Assembly: GCF_022829295.1 (NCBI RefSeq)
Contig: NZ_JAKSYH010000182.1
Span: 1 to 56,185, forward strand
DNA: 56,185 nt
Direction: 5' to 3'
DNA from: Methylobacterium sp. J-088
Lineage (GTDB): Bacteria; Pseudomonadota; Alphaproteobacteria; Rhizobiales; Beijerinckiaceae
A program made the translations under genes and the position numbers. Shown here in pieces: positions 42,853 through 51,985 of this stretch. Position 1 is the stretch's first letter, and each line of letters starts with the position of its first letter. The notes under the pieces were generated by a model. The model was given only the letters and a program-made list of their open reading frames with translations, searched no databases and was not told where the DNA came from.

Positions 42853-44178
42853 ATGACCGAAACCGAAACGCTCTTCGCCCCGGCCAGCGGCTTCGGCCGG
42901 GCGGCCGTCGCAGTGATCCGCCTCAGCGGACCAGGGGCTCGAACCGTGCTCACCGATCTGTGCGGAGCCTTGCCGGCGCCACGCAGGCTCTCGCTGCGGA
43001 CGCTCCGGAATCCCGATGACGGGACTGAGCTCGACCGGGCACTCGTGGTCTGGCTCCCGGGCCCGAACACCTACAGCGGCGACGACATGGCCGAGTTGCA
43101 CCTCCATGGCGGGCCAGCGGTGCGAATGGGCGTGCTCGCCGTCCTGGCCCGGATGCCGGGATGCCGTGCAGCCGGGCCGGGCGCCTTCACGCGACGCGCG
43201 GTCCTCAACGGCCGGATGGATCTGGCCGAGGCCGAAGCCGTCGCCGACCTGATCGACGCGGAAACCGAGGGCCAGAGGCGGCAGGCCCTGCGCCAGCTCG
43301 ACGGGGCCCTCAGCCGACAGGTCGCGGCGTGGCGCGCCGAGGCGATCGATTGCCTCGCCGCCGCCGAGGCGGCCCTGGATTTCGCCGACGAGGGCGACGT
43401 GGACGAGGCCGGGCTCGATGCCACGCTGCTCGGTCGGGCCACCACCCTGCGCGACCAGATCGCCGCAATCCTGCGGGACGGGCACCGGGGCGAGCGGCTG
43501 CGGGACGGGTTCACCGTGGTGCTGGCGGGTGCGCCCAATGCCGGGAAGTCGACGTTGCTCAACGCCCTGAGCCGGCGGGACGTCGCGATCGTGTCGGACA
43601 CGCCCGGCACGACGCGCGACGCGATCGAGGTGCGGCTGGATCTGGCCGGCCTGCCGGTGCTGCTGGTGGATACCGCGGGTTTGCGCGAGACGGCCGAACC
43701 CGTCGAGGCCGAGGGGATCCGGCGGACCCGCGCGCGGATCGAGACCGCCGATCTCGTGCTGGCCCTCGTACCGCCCGGCGGAACGGAACCTGACCTCGCT
43801 GACACCACCGATCAGGTCCTGACGGTGCACACCAAGACCGATCTATTAGCCGGCTTTCAAACTCCGCGATCGGACGGCGTTCTGTGGGTTTCCGCCCAGA
43901 CGGGTGATGGGCTCGATACCCTCCTCGACGCCATCCAGGCGCAGGCCGAGGCCGGCTTGGGGCAGGGCGACGCGCTGATCACCCGGGCGCGCCATCGGGC
44001 CGCCTTTGAAGCCTGTACAGCCCATCTCGATCGCCTGATCGCTGGGCCCGACGGCCAGCCGGAACTCGTCGCCGAGGATCTCCGCCTCGCCGTCCGGGCG
44101 CTGGGCGAGGTCGCCGGCCATGTCGGGGTCGAGGATGTGCTCGACCGATTATTTGCCGGCTTTTGTATCGGCAAATAG
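42853..44178 (+). CDS. mnmE: tRNA modification GTPase MnmE
   Basis: Partner of MnmG in U34 modification. 441 residues. N-terminal formyl-THF-binding domain (TLFAPASGFGRAAVAVIRLS), the GTPase domain with GAPNAGKST (about 225) and SDTPGTTRDAIEV, DTAGLRE, and the ending CIGK, the catalytic cysteine tail. ATG 42853 is chosen; a TTG six codons upstream is an alternative. It lies right beside a parS site. Confidence 0.96.
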   Translation: MTETETLFAPASGFGRAAVAVIRLSGPGARTVLTDLCGALPAPRRLSLRTLRNPDDGTELDRALVVWLPGPNTYSGDDMAELHLHGGPAVRMGVLAVLARMPGCRAAGPGAFTRRAVLNGRMDLAEAEAVADLIDAETEGQRRQALRQLDGALSRQVAAWRAEAIDCLAAAEAALDFADEGDVDEAGLDATLLGRATTLRDQIAAILRDGHRGERLRDGFTVVLAGAPNAGKSTLLNALSRRDVAIVSDTPGTTRDAIEVRLDLAGLPVLLVDTAGLRETAEPVEAEGIRRTRARIETADLVLALVPPGGTEPDLADTTDQVLTVHTKTDLLAGFQTPRSDGVLWVSAQTGDGLDTLLDAIQAQAEAGLGQGDALITRARHRAAFEACTAHLDRLIAGPDGQPELVAEDLRLAVRALGEVAGHVGVEDVLDRLFAGFCIGK

Positions 44179-44192
44179 CGGTTGCGTCGCGA

Positions 44193-44672
44193 CTAGCTCG
44201 GGATGCGCAGGATCCGCGGACGCCAGATCCCGAGGGCGACGTTGGCAGCCGAGATCGCGAGCAGGACCCACAGCGTCCCACGCTCGCCGGGGAGCGAGAC
44301 CGCCAAAGCCGCCGGATCGAGCAGGCCGGCCAGCGCCCGTGCGCTCTGTGCGGCCTCCTGCTTCATCGGACCCTGAACGTAGACCAGCCCGCCCTCGAAC
44401 ATCAGGACGCCGGTGGCGAGCTTCAGCCACGCCCAGCCTGCGTTGAGGTAGGCCCGGTTCACCGCCATGGCGATCAGGCCCGACATCAGCGTCACGGCGA
44501 GCGAGGGCAGGAACACCCAGGTGGCGACTGCGCCCATCGCGCCGCGCATCGCCGCGTAGCCGGGCAGGGCGCTCGGAGGTGGGGTCAGCGCCAGCATGAC
44601 CACCAGGGACGCCAGCGCCCCGAGCAGCCCGGCCGAGCCCATCGTGTGGAGGAACTTGAGAAGGCGTCGCAC
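44193..44672 (-). CDS. Membrane protein with four spans, DUF2269-like
   Basis: 159 residues. MRRLLKFLHTMGSAGLLGAL is followed by three more hydrophobic stretches (WVFLPSLAVTLMSGLIAMAV, LKLATGVLMFEGGLVYV, GTLWVLLAISAANVALGIW). It resembles CopD/DUF2269-like integral proteins, but the identity is not certain. It ends 15 bases from mnmE, tail to tail. Confidence 0.62.
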   Translation of the reverse strand: MRRLLKFLHTMGSAGLLGALASLVVMLALTPPPSALPGYAAMRGAMGAVATWVFLPSLAVTLMSGLIAMAVNRAYLNAGWAWLKLATGVLMFEGGLVYVQGPMKQEAAQSARALAGLLDPAALAVSLPGERGTLWVLLAISAANVALGIWRPRILRIPS

Positions 44673-44756
44673 GGCGTCCCGGATCCGGCCGTTTCGCGAA
44701 AGCCTAACCGGGGTTGTCCCGCGACGTAAGCGGCGCAGCCGTCGCAGGCTGGCCCA

Positions 44757-46379
44757 TCAGCTCCGCAGGCCCGGCGCCTCCTGGCCGGTGCGGGCCACGT
44801 ACTCGGTGTAGCCGCCGCCATACTGGTGGATGCCCTCCGGCGTCACCTCCAGCACCCGGTTCGACAGCGCCGCCAGGAAGTGCCGGTCGTGGGAGACGAA
44901 CAGCATCGTCCCCTCGTAATTGCCGAGCGCCGTGATCAGCATCTCCTTGGTGCCCATGTCGAGGTGGTTGGTCGGCTCGTCGAGCACCAGAAAATTCGGC
45001 GGGTCGTAGAGCATCAGCGCCATGACCAGCCGGGCCTTCTCGCCGCCCGACAGCACCCGGCAGCGCTTCTCGACATCGTCGCCCGAGAAGCCGAAGCAGC
45101 CGGCGAGCGCCCGCAGCGAGCCCTGGCCGGCCTGCGGAAAGGCCTCCTCCAAGGTCTCGAACACGGTGCGGTCGCCGTCGAGGAGGTCCATGGCGTGCTG
45201 GGCGAAGTAGCCGAGCTTGACGCTGCCGCCGATCGTGACCGCCCCGTCGTCGGGCGCGGTGGTGCCGGTCACGAGCTTCAGGAGCGTCGACTTGCCGGCG
45301 CCGTTGATGCCCATCACGCACCAGCGCTCGCGGCGGCGCACCGAGAAGTCGAGCCCCTCGTAGATGGTGCGGCTGCCGTAGCGCTTATGCACCCCTTTGA
45401 GCATCACGACGTCGTCGCCCGAGCGGGGCGCCGGCTGGAACTCGAACGCCACCGATTGCCGCCGCCGGGGCGGCTCGACCCGCTCGATCTTGTCGAGCTT
45501 CTTCACCCGGCTCTGCACCTGAGCGGCGTGGGAGGCCCGGGCCTTGAAGCGCTCGATGAAGGCGATCTCCTTGGCGAGCATCGCCTGCTGGCGCTCGAAC
45601 TGCGCCTGCTGCTGCGCCTCGTTGAGCTTCCGCTGACCCTCGTAGAACGCGTAATCGCCCGAGAAGGTGGTGAGCGCGCCGCCGTCGATCTCGATCAGCT
45701 TGTTGACGATGCGGTTCATGAACTCGCGGTCGTGCGAGGTCATCAGCAGAGCGCCGTCATAGGCTTTGAGGAACGATTCGAGCCAGATCAGGCTCTCGAG
45801 GTCGAGGTGGTTCGACGGCTCGTCGAGCAGCATCACGTCCGGGCGCATCAGCAGGATGCGGGCGAGCGCCACGCGCATCTTCCAGCCGCCCGAGAGGGCG
45901 CCGACATCGCCGTCCATCATCTCCTGGTTGAAGCTCAGGCCGTCCAGCACCTCCCGGGCCCGGCCCTCCAGGGCGTAGCCGTCGAGTTCCTCGAACCGGG
46001 CCTGGACCTCGCCGTAGCGCTCGACCAGGGCGTCCATCTCGTCGGCCCGGTCCGGATCGGCCAAAGCCGCGCCGATCTCGGCCAGCTCGGCCGCGACCGT
46101 GCTCACCGGCCCGGCCCCGTCCATCACCTCGGTGACGACGCTGCGGCCGGACATCTCGCCGACATCCTGGCTGAAATACCCGATCGTGATGCCCCGGTCG
46201 GCCGAGACCTGGCCTTCGTCGGGCTGCTCCTCGCCGATGATCATCCGGAACAGGGTGGTCTTGCCCGCCCCGTTCGGCCCGACGAGCCCGACCTTCTCGC
46301 CGCGCTGCAGGGCGGCCGAGGCCTCGATGAACACGAGCTGCCGCCCGTTCTGCTTGGTGATCTTGTCCAGGCGTATCAT
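44757..46379 (-). CDS. ABC-F family ATPase (Uup/YbiT-like)
   Basis: Soluble twin-ATPase that acts on ribosomes, not in transport. 540 residues. Two Walker A sites (GPNGAGKTT about residue 35 and GINGAGKST about residue 348), two LSGG motifs (ALSGGWKMRVALARI and VLSGGEKARLVMALM), and the linker between them rich in Gln/Lys (NEAQQQAQFERQQAMLAKEI). The start MIRLDKITKQNG at 46379 is right where the family begins. Confidence 0.92.
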   Translation of the reverse strand: MIRLDKITKQNGRQLVFIEASAALQRGEKVGLVGPNGAGKTTLFRMIIGEEQPDEGQVSADRGITIGYFSQDVGEMSGRSVVTEVMDGAGPVSTVAAELAEIGAALADPDRADEMDALVERYGEVQARFEELDGYALEGRAREVLDGLSFNQEMMDGDVGALSGGWKMRVALARILLMRPDVMLLDEPSNHLDLESLIWLESFLKAYDGALLMTSHDREFMNRIVNKLIEIDGGALTTFSGDYAFYEGQRKLNEAQQQAQFERQQAMLAKEIAFIERFKARASHAAQVQSRVKKLDKIERVEPPRRRQSVAFEFQPAPRSGDDVVMLKGVHKRYGSRTIYEGLDFSVRRRERWCVMGINGAGKSTLLKLVTGTTAPDDGAVTIGGSVKLGYFAQHAMDLLDGDRTVFETLEEAFPQAGQGSLRALAGCFGFSGDDVEKRCRVLSGGEKARLVMALMLYDPPNFLVLDEPTNHLDMGTKEMLITALGNYEGTMLFVSHDRHFLAALSNRVLEVTPEGIHQYGGGYTEYVARTGQEAPGLRS

Positions 46380-46564
46380 GGCGGTGGGCGCTGTCCGGCG
46401 GAATGCCCTGGCGCTTACGGCATCCGCCTGGGCTGCGCAAAGCGTGATGTCGCAGTGCGGGATAACGCTTGCACCCCATGCAGACCTGGGCGCATGCCGG
46501 GACCCGGAACCAGGCTCGACCGTTGCCCTGTGCAACAGTTGCCACGGGCAACATGAGGAACGCG

Positions 46565-46828
46565 ATGCTGTTCGGTTGGTGGAAGACGGGCATGGACATG
46601 GCCATGCTGGGCCTGGAGGCGCAGGGGGTGATCGCTCAGCGCATGGTGATGTTCGCCCTCGGCGGTCCGGCCGCCCAAGCCGAGGCGCAACTGATGGTAA
46701 CCGAGAAGGTCATGGCCGCCGGCGAGGCCGCCATGATGCTCGCCACAGGGGCCTCGAACGGCAAGGTGATCCGCAGCTACCGGCGGAAGGTCCAGGCCAA
46801 TGCAAGGCGACTGAGCCGACCAGCCTAA
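46565..46828 (+). CDS. Small conserved Hyphomicrobiales-type protein, unknown function
   Basis: 87 residues, Met/Ala-rich helices ending in ASNGKVIRSYRRKVQANARR. Similar small proteins with GLEAQxVIAxR and SEKVxAAxEA patterns are common in this order, some near phasins, but no role is assigned. ATG 46565 has GAGGAA 4 bases before it; ATG 46553 is also possible. It diverges from the ABC-F gene. Confidence 0.65.
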   Translation: MLFGWWKTGMDMAMLGLEAQGVIAQRMVMFALGGPAAQAEAQLMVTEKVMAAGEAAMMLATGASNGKVIRSYRRKVQANARRLSRPA

Positions 46829-46840
46829 CCCGAAGCCCAC

Positions 46841-46937
46841 ATCGTCATCGCGAGCGCAGCGACGCGACCCAGGGCAGCGCGACATCCGTAAGCGTGGCGC
46901 CACTCTGGATTGCTTCGCTGTGCTCGCAAAGACGAAG
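46841..46937. repeat. Dispersed repeat (family C), copy 1
   Basis: CGTCATCGCGAGCGCAGCGA, CCCAGGGCAGCGCGACATCC and GGATTGCTTCGCTGTGCTCG in order, closely like 53872-53967. This resembles the well-known rhizobial repeat with GAGCGAAGCGAAGCAATCCAG. Confidence 0.85.
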
Positions 46938-46942
46938 CAACC

Positions 46943-47857
46943 TCAGTTCCCCGCCGTCCGGAACGTGTCGCACGCCTTGGTCTGGCCGCTCTTGTAGCCG
47001 GCGGTGAACCAGCGCTGGCGCTGGGCCGAGGAGCCGTGGGTGAAGGAATCCGGCACCACGTAACCCTGCGAGCGCCGCTGCAGCGCGTCGTCGCCGATCT
47101 GCGCGGCGGCGTTCAGGGCCTCGTCAATATCGCCCTGATCCAGTTCGGCGTACTTGTCGTTCGAGTTCTTGGCCCAGACGCCGGCGAGGCAATCGGCCAT
47201 CAGCTCGATCCGCACCGAGAGGGCATTCGCCTCGGTCTTGCTCGACGCCTGCTGCTGGCGCGCCTGAACCTTACCCAGGATGCCCAGCACGTCCTGCACG
47301 TGGTGGCCGACCTCGTGGGCGATCACGTACGCGTAGGCGAAATCACCCTTCACGCCGAACTTCGTGGCCATCTCCTTGAAGAAGCCGGTGTCGAGATAGA
47401 CCTTCTTGTCGAGCGGGCAGTAGAACGGGCCCATCGCGGCCTGGGCCGAGCCGCAGCCCGAGCGGGTACCGCCGGTGTAGAGCACCAGGGTCGTCGGGGT
47501 GTATTGCTTGCCGGTCTGCTGCGGCAGGATCTGGCTCCACACGTCCTCGGTGTTGCCCAGGATCTTTGACGCGAAGCGGCCGCTCTCGTCGGTGGGCGCC
47601 TGGCGCCGCTTGGCCTGCGTCTGCGGATCGGCCGGCTGCTCCTGCTGGCTGTGACCGCCGCCGATCCGCTCGGCGCCGCCGATCAGGATCGCCGGGTTGA
47701 TCCCCGTGAAGTAGCTGACGATCAGCAGCACCACGATGGTGCCGATCCCGAGCCCGCCGGCACCGCCGCCGGGGAAGCCCATGCCGCCACCGCCGCCACC
47801 GCCTTCGCCCCGGCGATCCTCGACGTTGTCGGAGCTGCGTAGATCGTCCCAGCGCAT
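46943..47857 (-). CDS. ypfJ: YpfJ/KPN_02809 family neutral zinc metallopeptidase
   Basis: 304 residues. A Gly-rich start (EDRRGEGGGGGGGMGFPGGG), one membrane span (GTIVVLLIVSYFTGINPAIL, about 39-58), then the zinc-peptidase core with the HEVGHHVQ motif (about residue 182), YCPLDKKVYLD and MADCLAGVWAK. It is the usual length for the family. The role is not known. Confidence 0.9.
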   Translation of the reverse strand: MRWDDLRSSDNVEDRRGEGGGGGGGMGFPGGGAGGLGIGTIVVLLIVSYFTGINPAILIGGAERIGGGHSQQEQPADPQTQAKRRQAPTDESGRFASKILGNTEDVWSQILPQQTGKQYTPTTLVLYTGGTRSGCGSAQAAMGPFYCPLDKKVYLDTGFFKEMATKFGVKGDFAYAYVIAHEVGHHVQDVLGILGKVQARQQQASSKTEANALSVRIELMADCLAGVWAKNSNDKYAELDQGDIDEALNAAAQIGDDALQRRSQGYVVPDSFTHGSSAQRQRWFTAGYKSGQTKACDTFRTAGN

Positions 47858-48000
47858 GGTCGGGTCCCGCTATCGGTGCTGCGCCGGCCGCCGCGGGCGG
47901 GACGCAAGGTGTCGTGCGTCGTCCTGGCCGGACGGCGGCGAACCGCCGGCGGGAACGAAGCTCTAATGGCGGGAGGGGAGAGCCGGTTCCGCTTCCGCGG

Positions 48001-48882
48001 TCAAGCTGTCCCGTCGATGAGCGCGCGCAGGGCGCGGAAGTCCCGCCACGCCAACCGCTTCTGCACCGGCTGGCGCAGCAGGAAGGCCGGATGGAGCGTG
48101 GCGAGCAGCTTCACCTCGCGATTCGGCAACGTGTACGGGAACAGCCGGCCGCGGGTGCGGAGGATGCCGTCCTTGGAACCGGTGAGCGTCTGGGTCGCGG
48201 GCGCGCCCAGGCAGACGATGATATCGGGATCGACCAGCTCGATCTGCCGCTCCACGAAGGGCCGGCACACCGCGACCTCCTGGGGGGTCGGGTTCCGGTT
48301 GCCCGGGGGCCGCCAGGGCACGATGTTGCCGATATAGGTGCTGGTCCGGTCGAGGCCGACCGCCTTCATCATCTTGTCGAGGAGCTGGCCCGAGCGACCC
48401 ATGAACGGCTTGCCGATCCGGTCCTCGTCGGCCCCCGGCGCCTCACCGAGAAACATCACCCGCGCCTCCGGATTGCCGTCGCCGAAGACGAGGTTCTTGG
48501 CGGTGAAGCGCAGCGGGCAGGCATCGAAATCCGCCAGGATCCGCTCCAACTCCTCCAGCGACTTGGCTTGGCGCGCCCGGGTGCGGGCGTCGCTCGCGGC
48601 CTCGTCGGGCTGGGCGCTGGCGGCCCGACCGAAGGTGCGCGGCGCCACGACGGGCGCCGGGGCGCCGGGGGGTGGCACGAGGCTGTTGGCCACCGCGACG
48701 ACCGGCGGCTCCACAGCCCGGGCCGTCGCGACCCTGCGCGGGGCGCGCAGGGTCGGTGCGGGCGAGTCCGGCTCGCCGAAGCGGTCGTGCGGCTGCTCGT
48801 CGAGCGCCGCGTCGGCCCCGGCCTCCACGTGGAAGTCGAGATAGGCGATCAGGTCGGCTTGCGCGTCGGAGGGGCTCGGCAT
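48001..48882 (-). CDS. Family 4-type uracil-DNA glycosylase
   Basis: Removes uracil from DNA. 293 residues including an Ala/Pro-rich N-terminal extension of about 110. GEAPGADEDRIGKPFMGRSG is the active site, NIVPWRPPGNRNPT the loop, and LATLHPAFLLRQ the second motif with His. The four cysteines that bind the 4Fe-4S cluster in family 4 are incomplete: I see one in DACPLRF and others in VCRPF and VCLG, while the position in KCRPP is Trp. ATG 48882 is preferred. Confidence 0.86.
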   Translation of the reverse strand: MPSPSDAQADLIAYLDFHVEAGADAALDEQPHDRFGEPDSPAPTLRAPRRVATARAVEPPVVAVANSLVPPPGAPAPVVAPRTFGRAASAQPDEAASDARTRARQAKSLEELERILADFDACPLRFTAKNLVFGDGNPEARVMFLGEAPGADEDRIGKPFMGRSGQLLDKMMKAVGLDRTSTYIGNIVPWRPPGNRNPTPQEVAVCRPFVERQIELVDPDIIVCLGAPATQTLTGSKDGILRTRGRLFPYTLPNREVKLLATLHPAFLLRQPVQKRLAWRDFRALRALIDGTA

Positions 48883-49147
48883 GGTCCAACCATGTGGGGT
48901 CACGGCGGCCTGTGGACAACTTTTGAAACGGGCCGGCCGTCAAGGACTTGCGTGACCGAAGGGCGCAGGGCCGGCGTCCCCGGACACGAATCGTCCAATC
49001 CGTCCCCTCCGGTGCGGCAAAGGGAACTTTGCCTTGAGCGTGAGCGTCGGCAACTTGCCTTTCTAGCTTGGAATCGCTTGAGACGGCAGAAGGAACGCCG
49101 GCCCGGCGATGAATCGGGTCCTGAAACAAAGAAAAGGAGAGGCGAGG
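48883..49147. other. Intergenic region between udg and etfQO
   Basis: Divergent promoters are expected. A DnaA-box-like TGTGGACAA (one mismatch to TGTGGATAA) is at 48911-48919. No gene seen. Confidence 0.5.
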
Positions 49148-50821
49148 ATGGCGCTGCCCGAACGCGAGAGCATGGATTTCGACGTGGTCGTGGTCGGCGC
49201 CGGCCCGGCCGGGCTCGCCACCGCGATCCGCCTGAAGCAGCGCGCCGCCGAGATCGGCCAGGAGATCTCCGTCGTTGTCGTCGAGAAGGGCTCGGAGGTC
49301 GGCGCCCACATCCTGTCCGGGGCGGTGATCGATCCGATCGGCCTCGACCGGCTGCTGCCCGAGTGGCGCCAGGATCCGGAGCGTCCGCTCAAGACGGAGG
49401 TCCAGCGCGACGAGTTCATGATGCTGACCAAGAACAGCGGCATCACCCTGCCGAACGTGTTCTTCCCCAAGCTCATGTCGAACCACGGCAACTTCGTCGG
49501 CTCGCTCTCGAACACGTGCAAGTATCTGGGCGCCCAGGCCGAGGCGCTCGGGGTCGAGATCTATCCCGGCTTCCCGGCCTCCGAGGTGCTGTTCGACGAG
49601 GCCGGCGCCGTGGCGGGCATCGCCACGGGCGATCTCGGCATCGGTAAGTCGGGCGAGCCACGCGACGACTACACAAGCGGCATGGAATTGCGCGGCAAGT
49701 ACACGGTGTTCGGCGAGGGCGCCCGGGGCAACCTCACCAAGGGGCTGATCCAGCGCTTCTCGCTCAACCGGTACAGCGATCATTTCAAGTACGGGCTCGG
49801 CGTGAAGGAGCTCTGGCAGCTCGCCCCCGGCAAGTTCGAGCCGGGGCTGGTGCAGCACACGATGGGCTGGCCGCTGCCCAACAAGGCCGGCGGCGGCTCC
49901 TGGCTCTACCATTTCGACGACCATCTGCTCTCGGTCGGCTTCGTCACGCACCTGAACTACGAGAACCCGACCCTGTCGCCGTTCGAGGAGTTCCAACGCT
50001 TCAAGACCCACCCGATGATCGCCGAGACGTTCGAGGGCGCCAAGCGCATCGGCTACGGGGCGCGGGCCATCATGGAGGGCGGCTGGCAGTCCGTGCCCAA
50101 GCTCGTCTTCCCCGGCGGCTGCCTGGTCGGCTGCTCGGCGGGCTTCGTGAACGTGCCGCGGATCAAGGGCTCGCACAACGCGATCCTGTCCGGCATGCAG
50201 GCGGCCGACGCCATCGCGGATGCACTCAAGGCCGGCCGCGCGGGCGACGAGGTCACCGCCTACGAGGCCGGCTGGCGCGACAGCCCGATCGGGCAGGACC
50301 TGAAGGCCGTTCGCAACGTCAAGCCGCTCTGGTCCAAGTACGGCACGCTGGTCGGCGTCGGGCTCGGCGGCCTCGACATGTGGGCGACCACGATCCTCGG
50401 CGCCTCGCCGTTCGGCACGCTCAAGCACGGCAAGCCGGATCACGCCTGCCTCAAGCCGCTCTCCGAGGTGACGCCGATCACCTACCCGAAGCCCGACGGC
50501 AAGCTGACCTTCGACCGGCTCTCCTCGGTCTACCTGTCGAACACCAACCACGAGGAGGACCAGCCGCCCCACCTCAAGGTCCGCGATCTGGAGCTGCAGA
50601 AGCGCTCCGAGCACGATGTCTACGGTGGCCCCTCGTCCCGCTACTGCCCGGCGGGCGTCTACGAGTGGGTGGCGGATGCCGCCGCGAGCGACGGTGTGCG
50701 CTACCAGATCAACGCGCAGAACTGCGTCCACTGCAAGACCTGCGATATCAAGGACCCGAACCAGAACATCGACTGGGTGACGCCGGAGGGGCCGGGCGGG
50801 CCGAATTATCCGAACATGTGA
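49148..50821 (+). CDS. etfD: Electron-transfer flavoprotein-ubiquinone oxidoreductase
   Basis: Passes electrons from reduced ETF to ubiquinone. 557 residues. FAD motif VGAGPAG (about 16-22), the quinone-binding and membrane-contact region with GFVNVPRIKGSHNAILSGMQ, and the C-terminal ferredoxin-like 4Fe-4S set SRYCPAGVYEW and NCVHCKTCDIKDPNQNI. ATG 49148 has AAGGAG 10 bases upstream, in a small AT-rich leader. etfA and etfB are not in the window. Confidence 0.95.
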   Translation: MALPERESMDFDVVVVGAGPAGLATAIRLKQRAAEIGQEISVVVVEKGSEVGAHILSGAVIDPIGLDRLLPEWRQDPERPLKTEVQRDEFMMLTKNSGITLPNVFFPKLMSNHGNFVGSLSNTCKYLGAQAEALGVEIYPGFPASEVLFDEAGAVAGIATGDLGIGKSGEPRDDYTSGMELRGKYTVFGEGARGNLTKGLIQRFSLNRYSDHFKYGLGVKELWQLAPGKFEPGLVQHTMGWPLPNKAGGGSWLYHFDDHLLSVGFVTHLNYENPTLSPFEEFQRFKTHPMIAETFEGAKRIGYGARAIMEGGWQSVPKLVFPGGCLVGCSAGFVNVPRIKGSHNAILSGMQAADAIADALKAGRAGDEVTAYEAGWRDSPIGQDLKAVRNVKPLWSKYGTLVGVGLGGLDMWATTILGASPFGTLKHGKPDHACLKPLSEVTPITYPKPDGKLTFDRLSSVYLSNTNHEEDQPPHLKVRDLELQKRSEHDVYGGPSSRYCPAGVYEWVADAAASDGVRYQINAQNCVHCKTCDIKDPNQNIDWVTPEGPGGPNYPNM

Positions 50822-50883
50822 GGGAGCCTGATACGAAGCTGATCGATGATCTCCGCTTGGAAACCTGGCGGCCGGCACTAAGC

Positions 50884-50990
50884 AGGTTTCGCAAAAGTGG
50901 CCACCGGTTTTGCGACCAAAACCTGCGATGAAACAAAGATCTAAGCCGATGAAGCGTTGGCTTGCCAACGCAAATCCGCTTAGGATCGGT
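50884..50990. repeat. Dispersed repeat (family B), copy 2
   Basis: AGGTTTCGCAAAAGTGGCCA, CGGTTTTGCGACCAAAACCT and CGTTGGCTTGCCAACGCAAA, in the same order as the copy at 40775-40880, just before the DUF4160/DUF2442 pair. Confidence 0.85.
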
Positions 50991-51003
50991 GCCAGGGGTT
51001 AGA

Positions 51004-51465
51004 ATGGCGGAAGTCTTCGTCTCGGAGCAGATCGGTGCACACGTCGTCGTGTTCTCGCACGACCATTGTCCACCCCATATCAGCGCCCTTCAGCGCCGTG
51101 AGGCCTGGACGGCACGCATCAGGTTCTCGTTCGTTACCGACGTGGTAGCACTCTGGGATGTCGAGCCGCTCCGCAATGCACCGCGCCGGCGCGCATTGGG
51201 ACTGCTTCTCGATGAGGTGCAGGATCGCCTCGCGGCCTGCCGGCGGTGTTGGTGGTCCGTCCAAGGCACCACCTGCCTCGAAGGGCGGCTGGCGATGGCA
51301 CAAGATCGCGAGGAATCTGGATCCCTCACGCTCCTGTCGCGCCGCCGCGGAAAGGCTCGTCAGGTGCGCACGGCCTCCTACGAACCGGACAGCGAAGATC
51401 TGAGACTCGTCTTCGGCGACAGCTCAAAGATGGCGATCAAGGCCGGAACAGGGACAGAGGCATGA
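51004..51465 (+). CDS. DUF4160-like small protein
   Basis: 153 residues. The motif VVFSHDHCPPHISAL followed by REAWTARIRFSF is the His-x-Pro-Pro-His block of DUF4160-type proteins. The rest is not clear. The stop overlaps the next ATG (ATGA at 51462-51465), and the two genes often occur together in bacteria, like toxin-antitoxin pairs. ATG 51004 is chosen because the upstream frame is the repeat. Confidence 0.72.
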   Translation: MAEVFVSEQIGAHVVVFSHDHCPPHISALQRREAWTARIRFSFVTDVVALWDVEPLRNAPRRRALGLLLDEVQDRLAACRRCWWSVQGTTCLEGRLAMAQDREESGSLTLLSRRRGKARQVRTASYEPDSEDLRLVFGDSSKMAIKAGTGTEA

Positions 51466-51845
51466 CGCGCCACGTCGTTTCAGAAGCGGACCTTGAGCAT
51501 GCGCTCGAGCAGGGACGCGTGTGCTCCGCGCGCGCGTTCCGAGCCAGTGCAGTCAGCTACTGGCCCGATCACGATGCCATCGCGATCTTGACAGAGCGGC
51601 ACGGCGGATTTCTGATCCCCCGCGCGCTGATCGAACCCTTGCGTGAGGTCGACATCCCCGCTTTGTCACGCCTCGAACTCTGGCCGGGGGGCGCCGCCTT
51701 CGAGATCGCGGATCTTGACATTCATGTGAGCGTGCACGGACTTCTGACGGCCGCACTGCCGGCCATGATCCCGTCCGAGGTTCTATCGAGCCTGCTCGGG
51801 GCGCGCGGCAGCCGTCGCAGGAAACCGGCACCCGAGGCCGCCTAA
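51462..51845 (+). CDS. DUF2442-like small protein
   Basis: 127 residues. AISYWPDHDAIAILTERHGG-like and FLIPRALIEPLREVDIPALS blocks, then WPGGAAFEIADLDIHVSVHG, as in DUF2442 proteins. It is fully coupled to the DUF4160-like gene. An anti-toxin or sensory role is inferred only from the pairing. Confidence 0.72.
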   Translation: MTRHVVSEADLEHALEQGRVCSARAFRASAVSYWPDHDAIAILTERHGGFLIPRALIEPLREVDIPALSRLELWPGGAAFEIADLDIHVSVHGLLTAALPAMIPSEVLSSLLGARGSRRRKPAPEAA

Positions 51846-51985
51846 TCCGGGCCCCCCCGCGCCATCCTTTCGCCTTGCGGGGCTGGCGGGATGGGTTCAG
51901 TGTCCCCGGCGATTTTTCGGGGATAACCCGCCATTCTCGCGCCCGGCCCCTTGGCGGCCCGGCGCCCAGGAGCCGCGACCGGTTC

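Noticed and set aside
45766..46556. Plus-strand frames antisense to the ABC-F gene
   Set aside because: Same antisense effect; no conserved motif is seen.
48911..48919. DnaA-box-like TGTGGACAA
   Set aside because: A single imperfect copy, no cluster of boxes and no AT-rich unwinding region, so it does not support oriC here.
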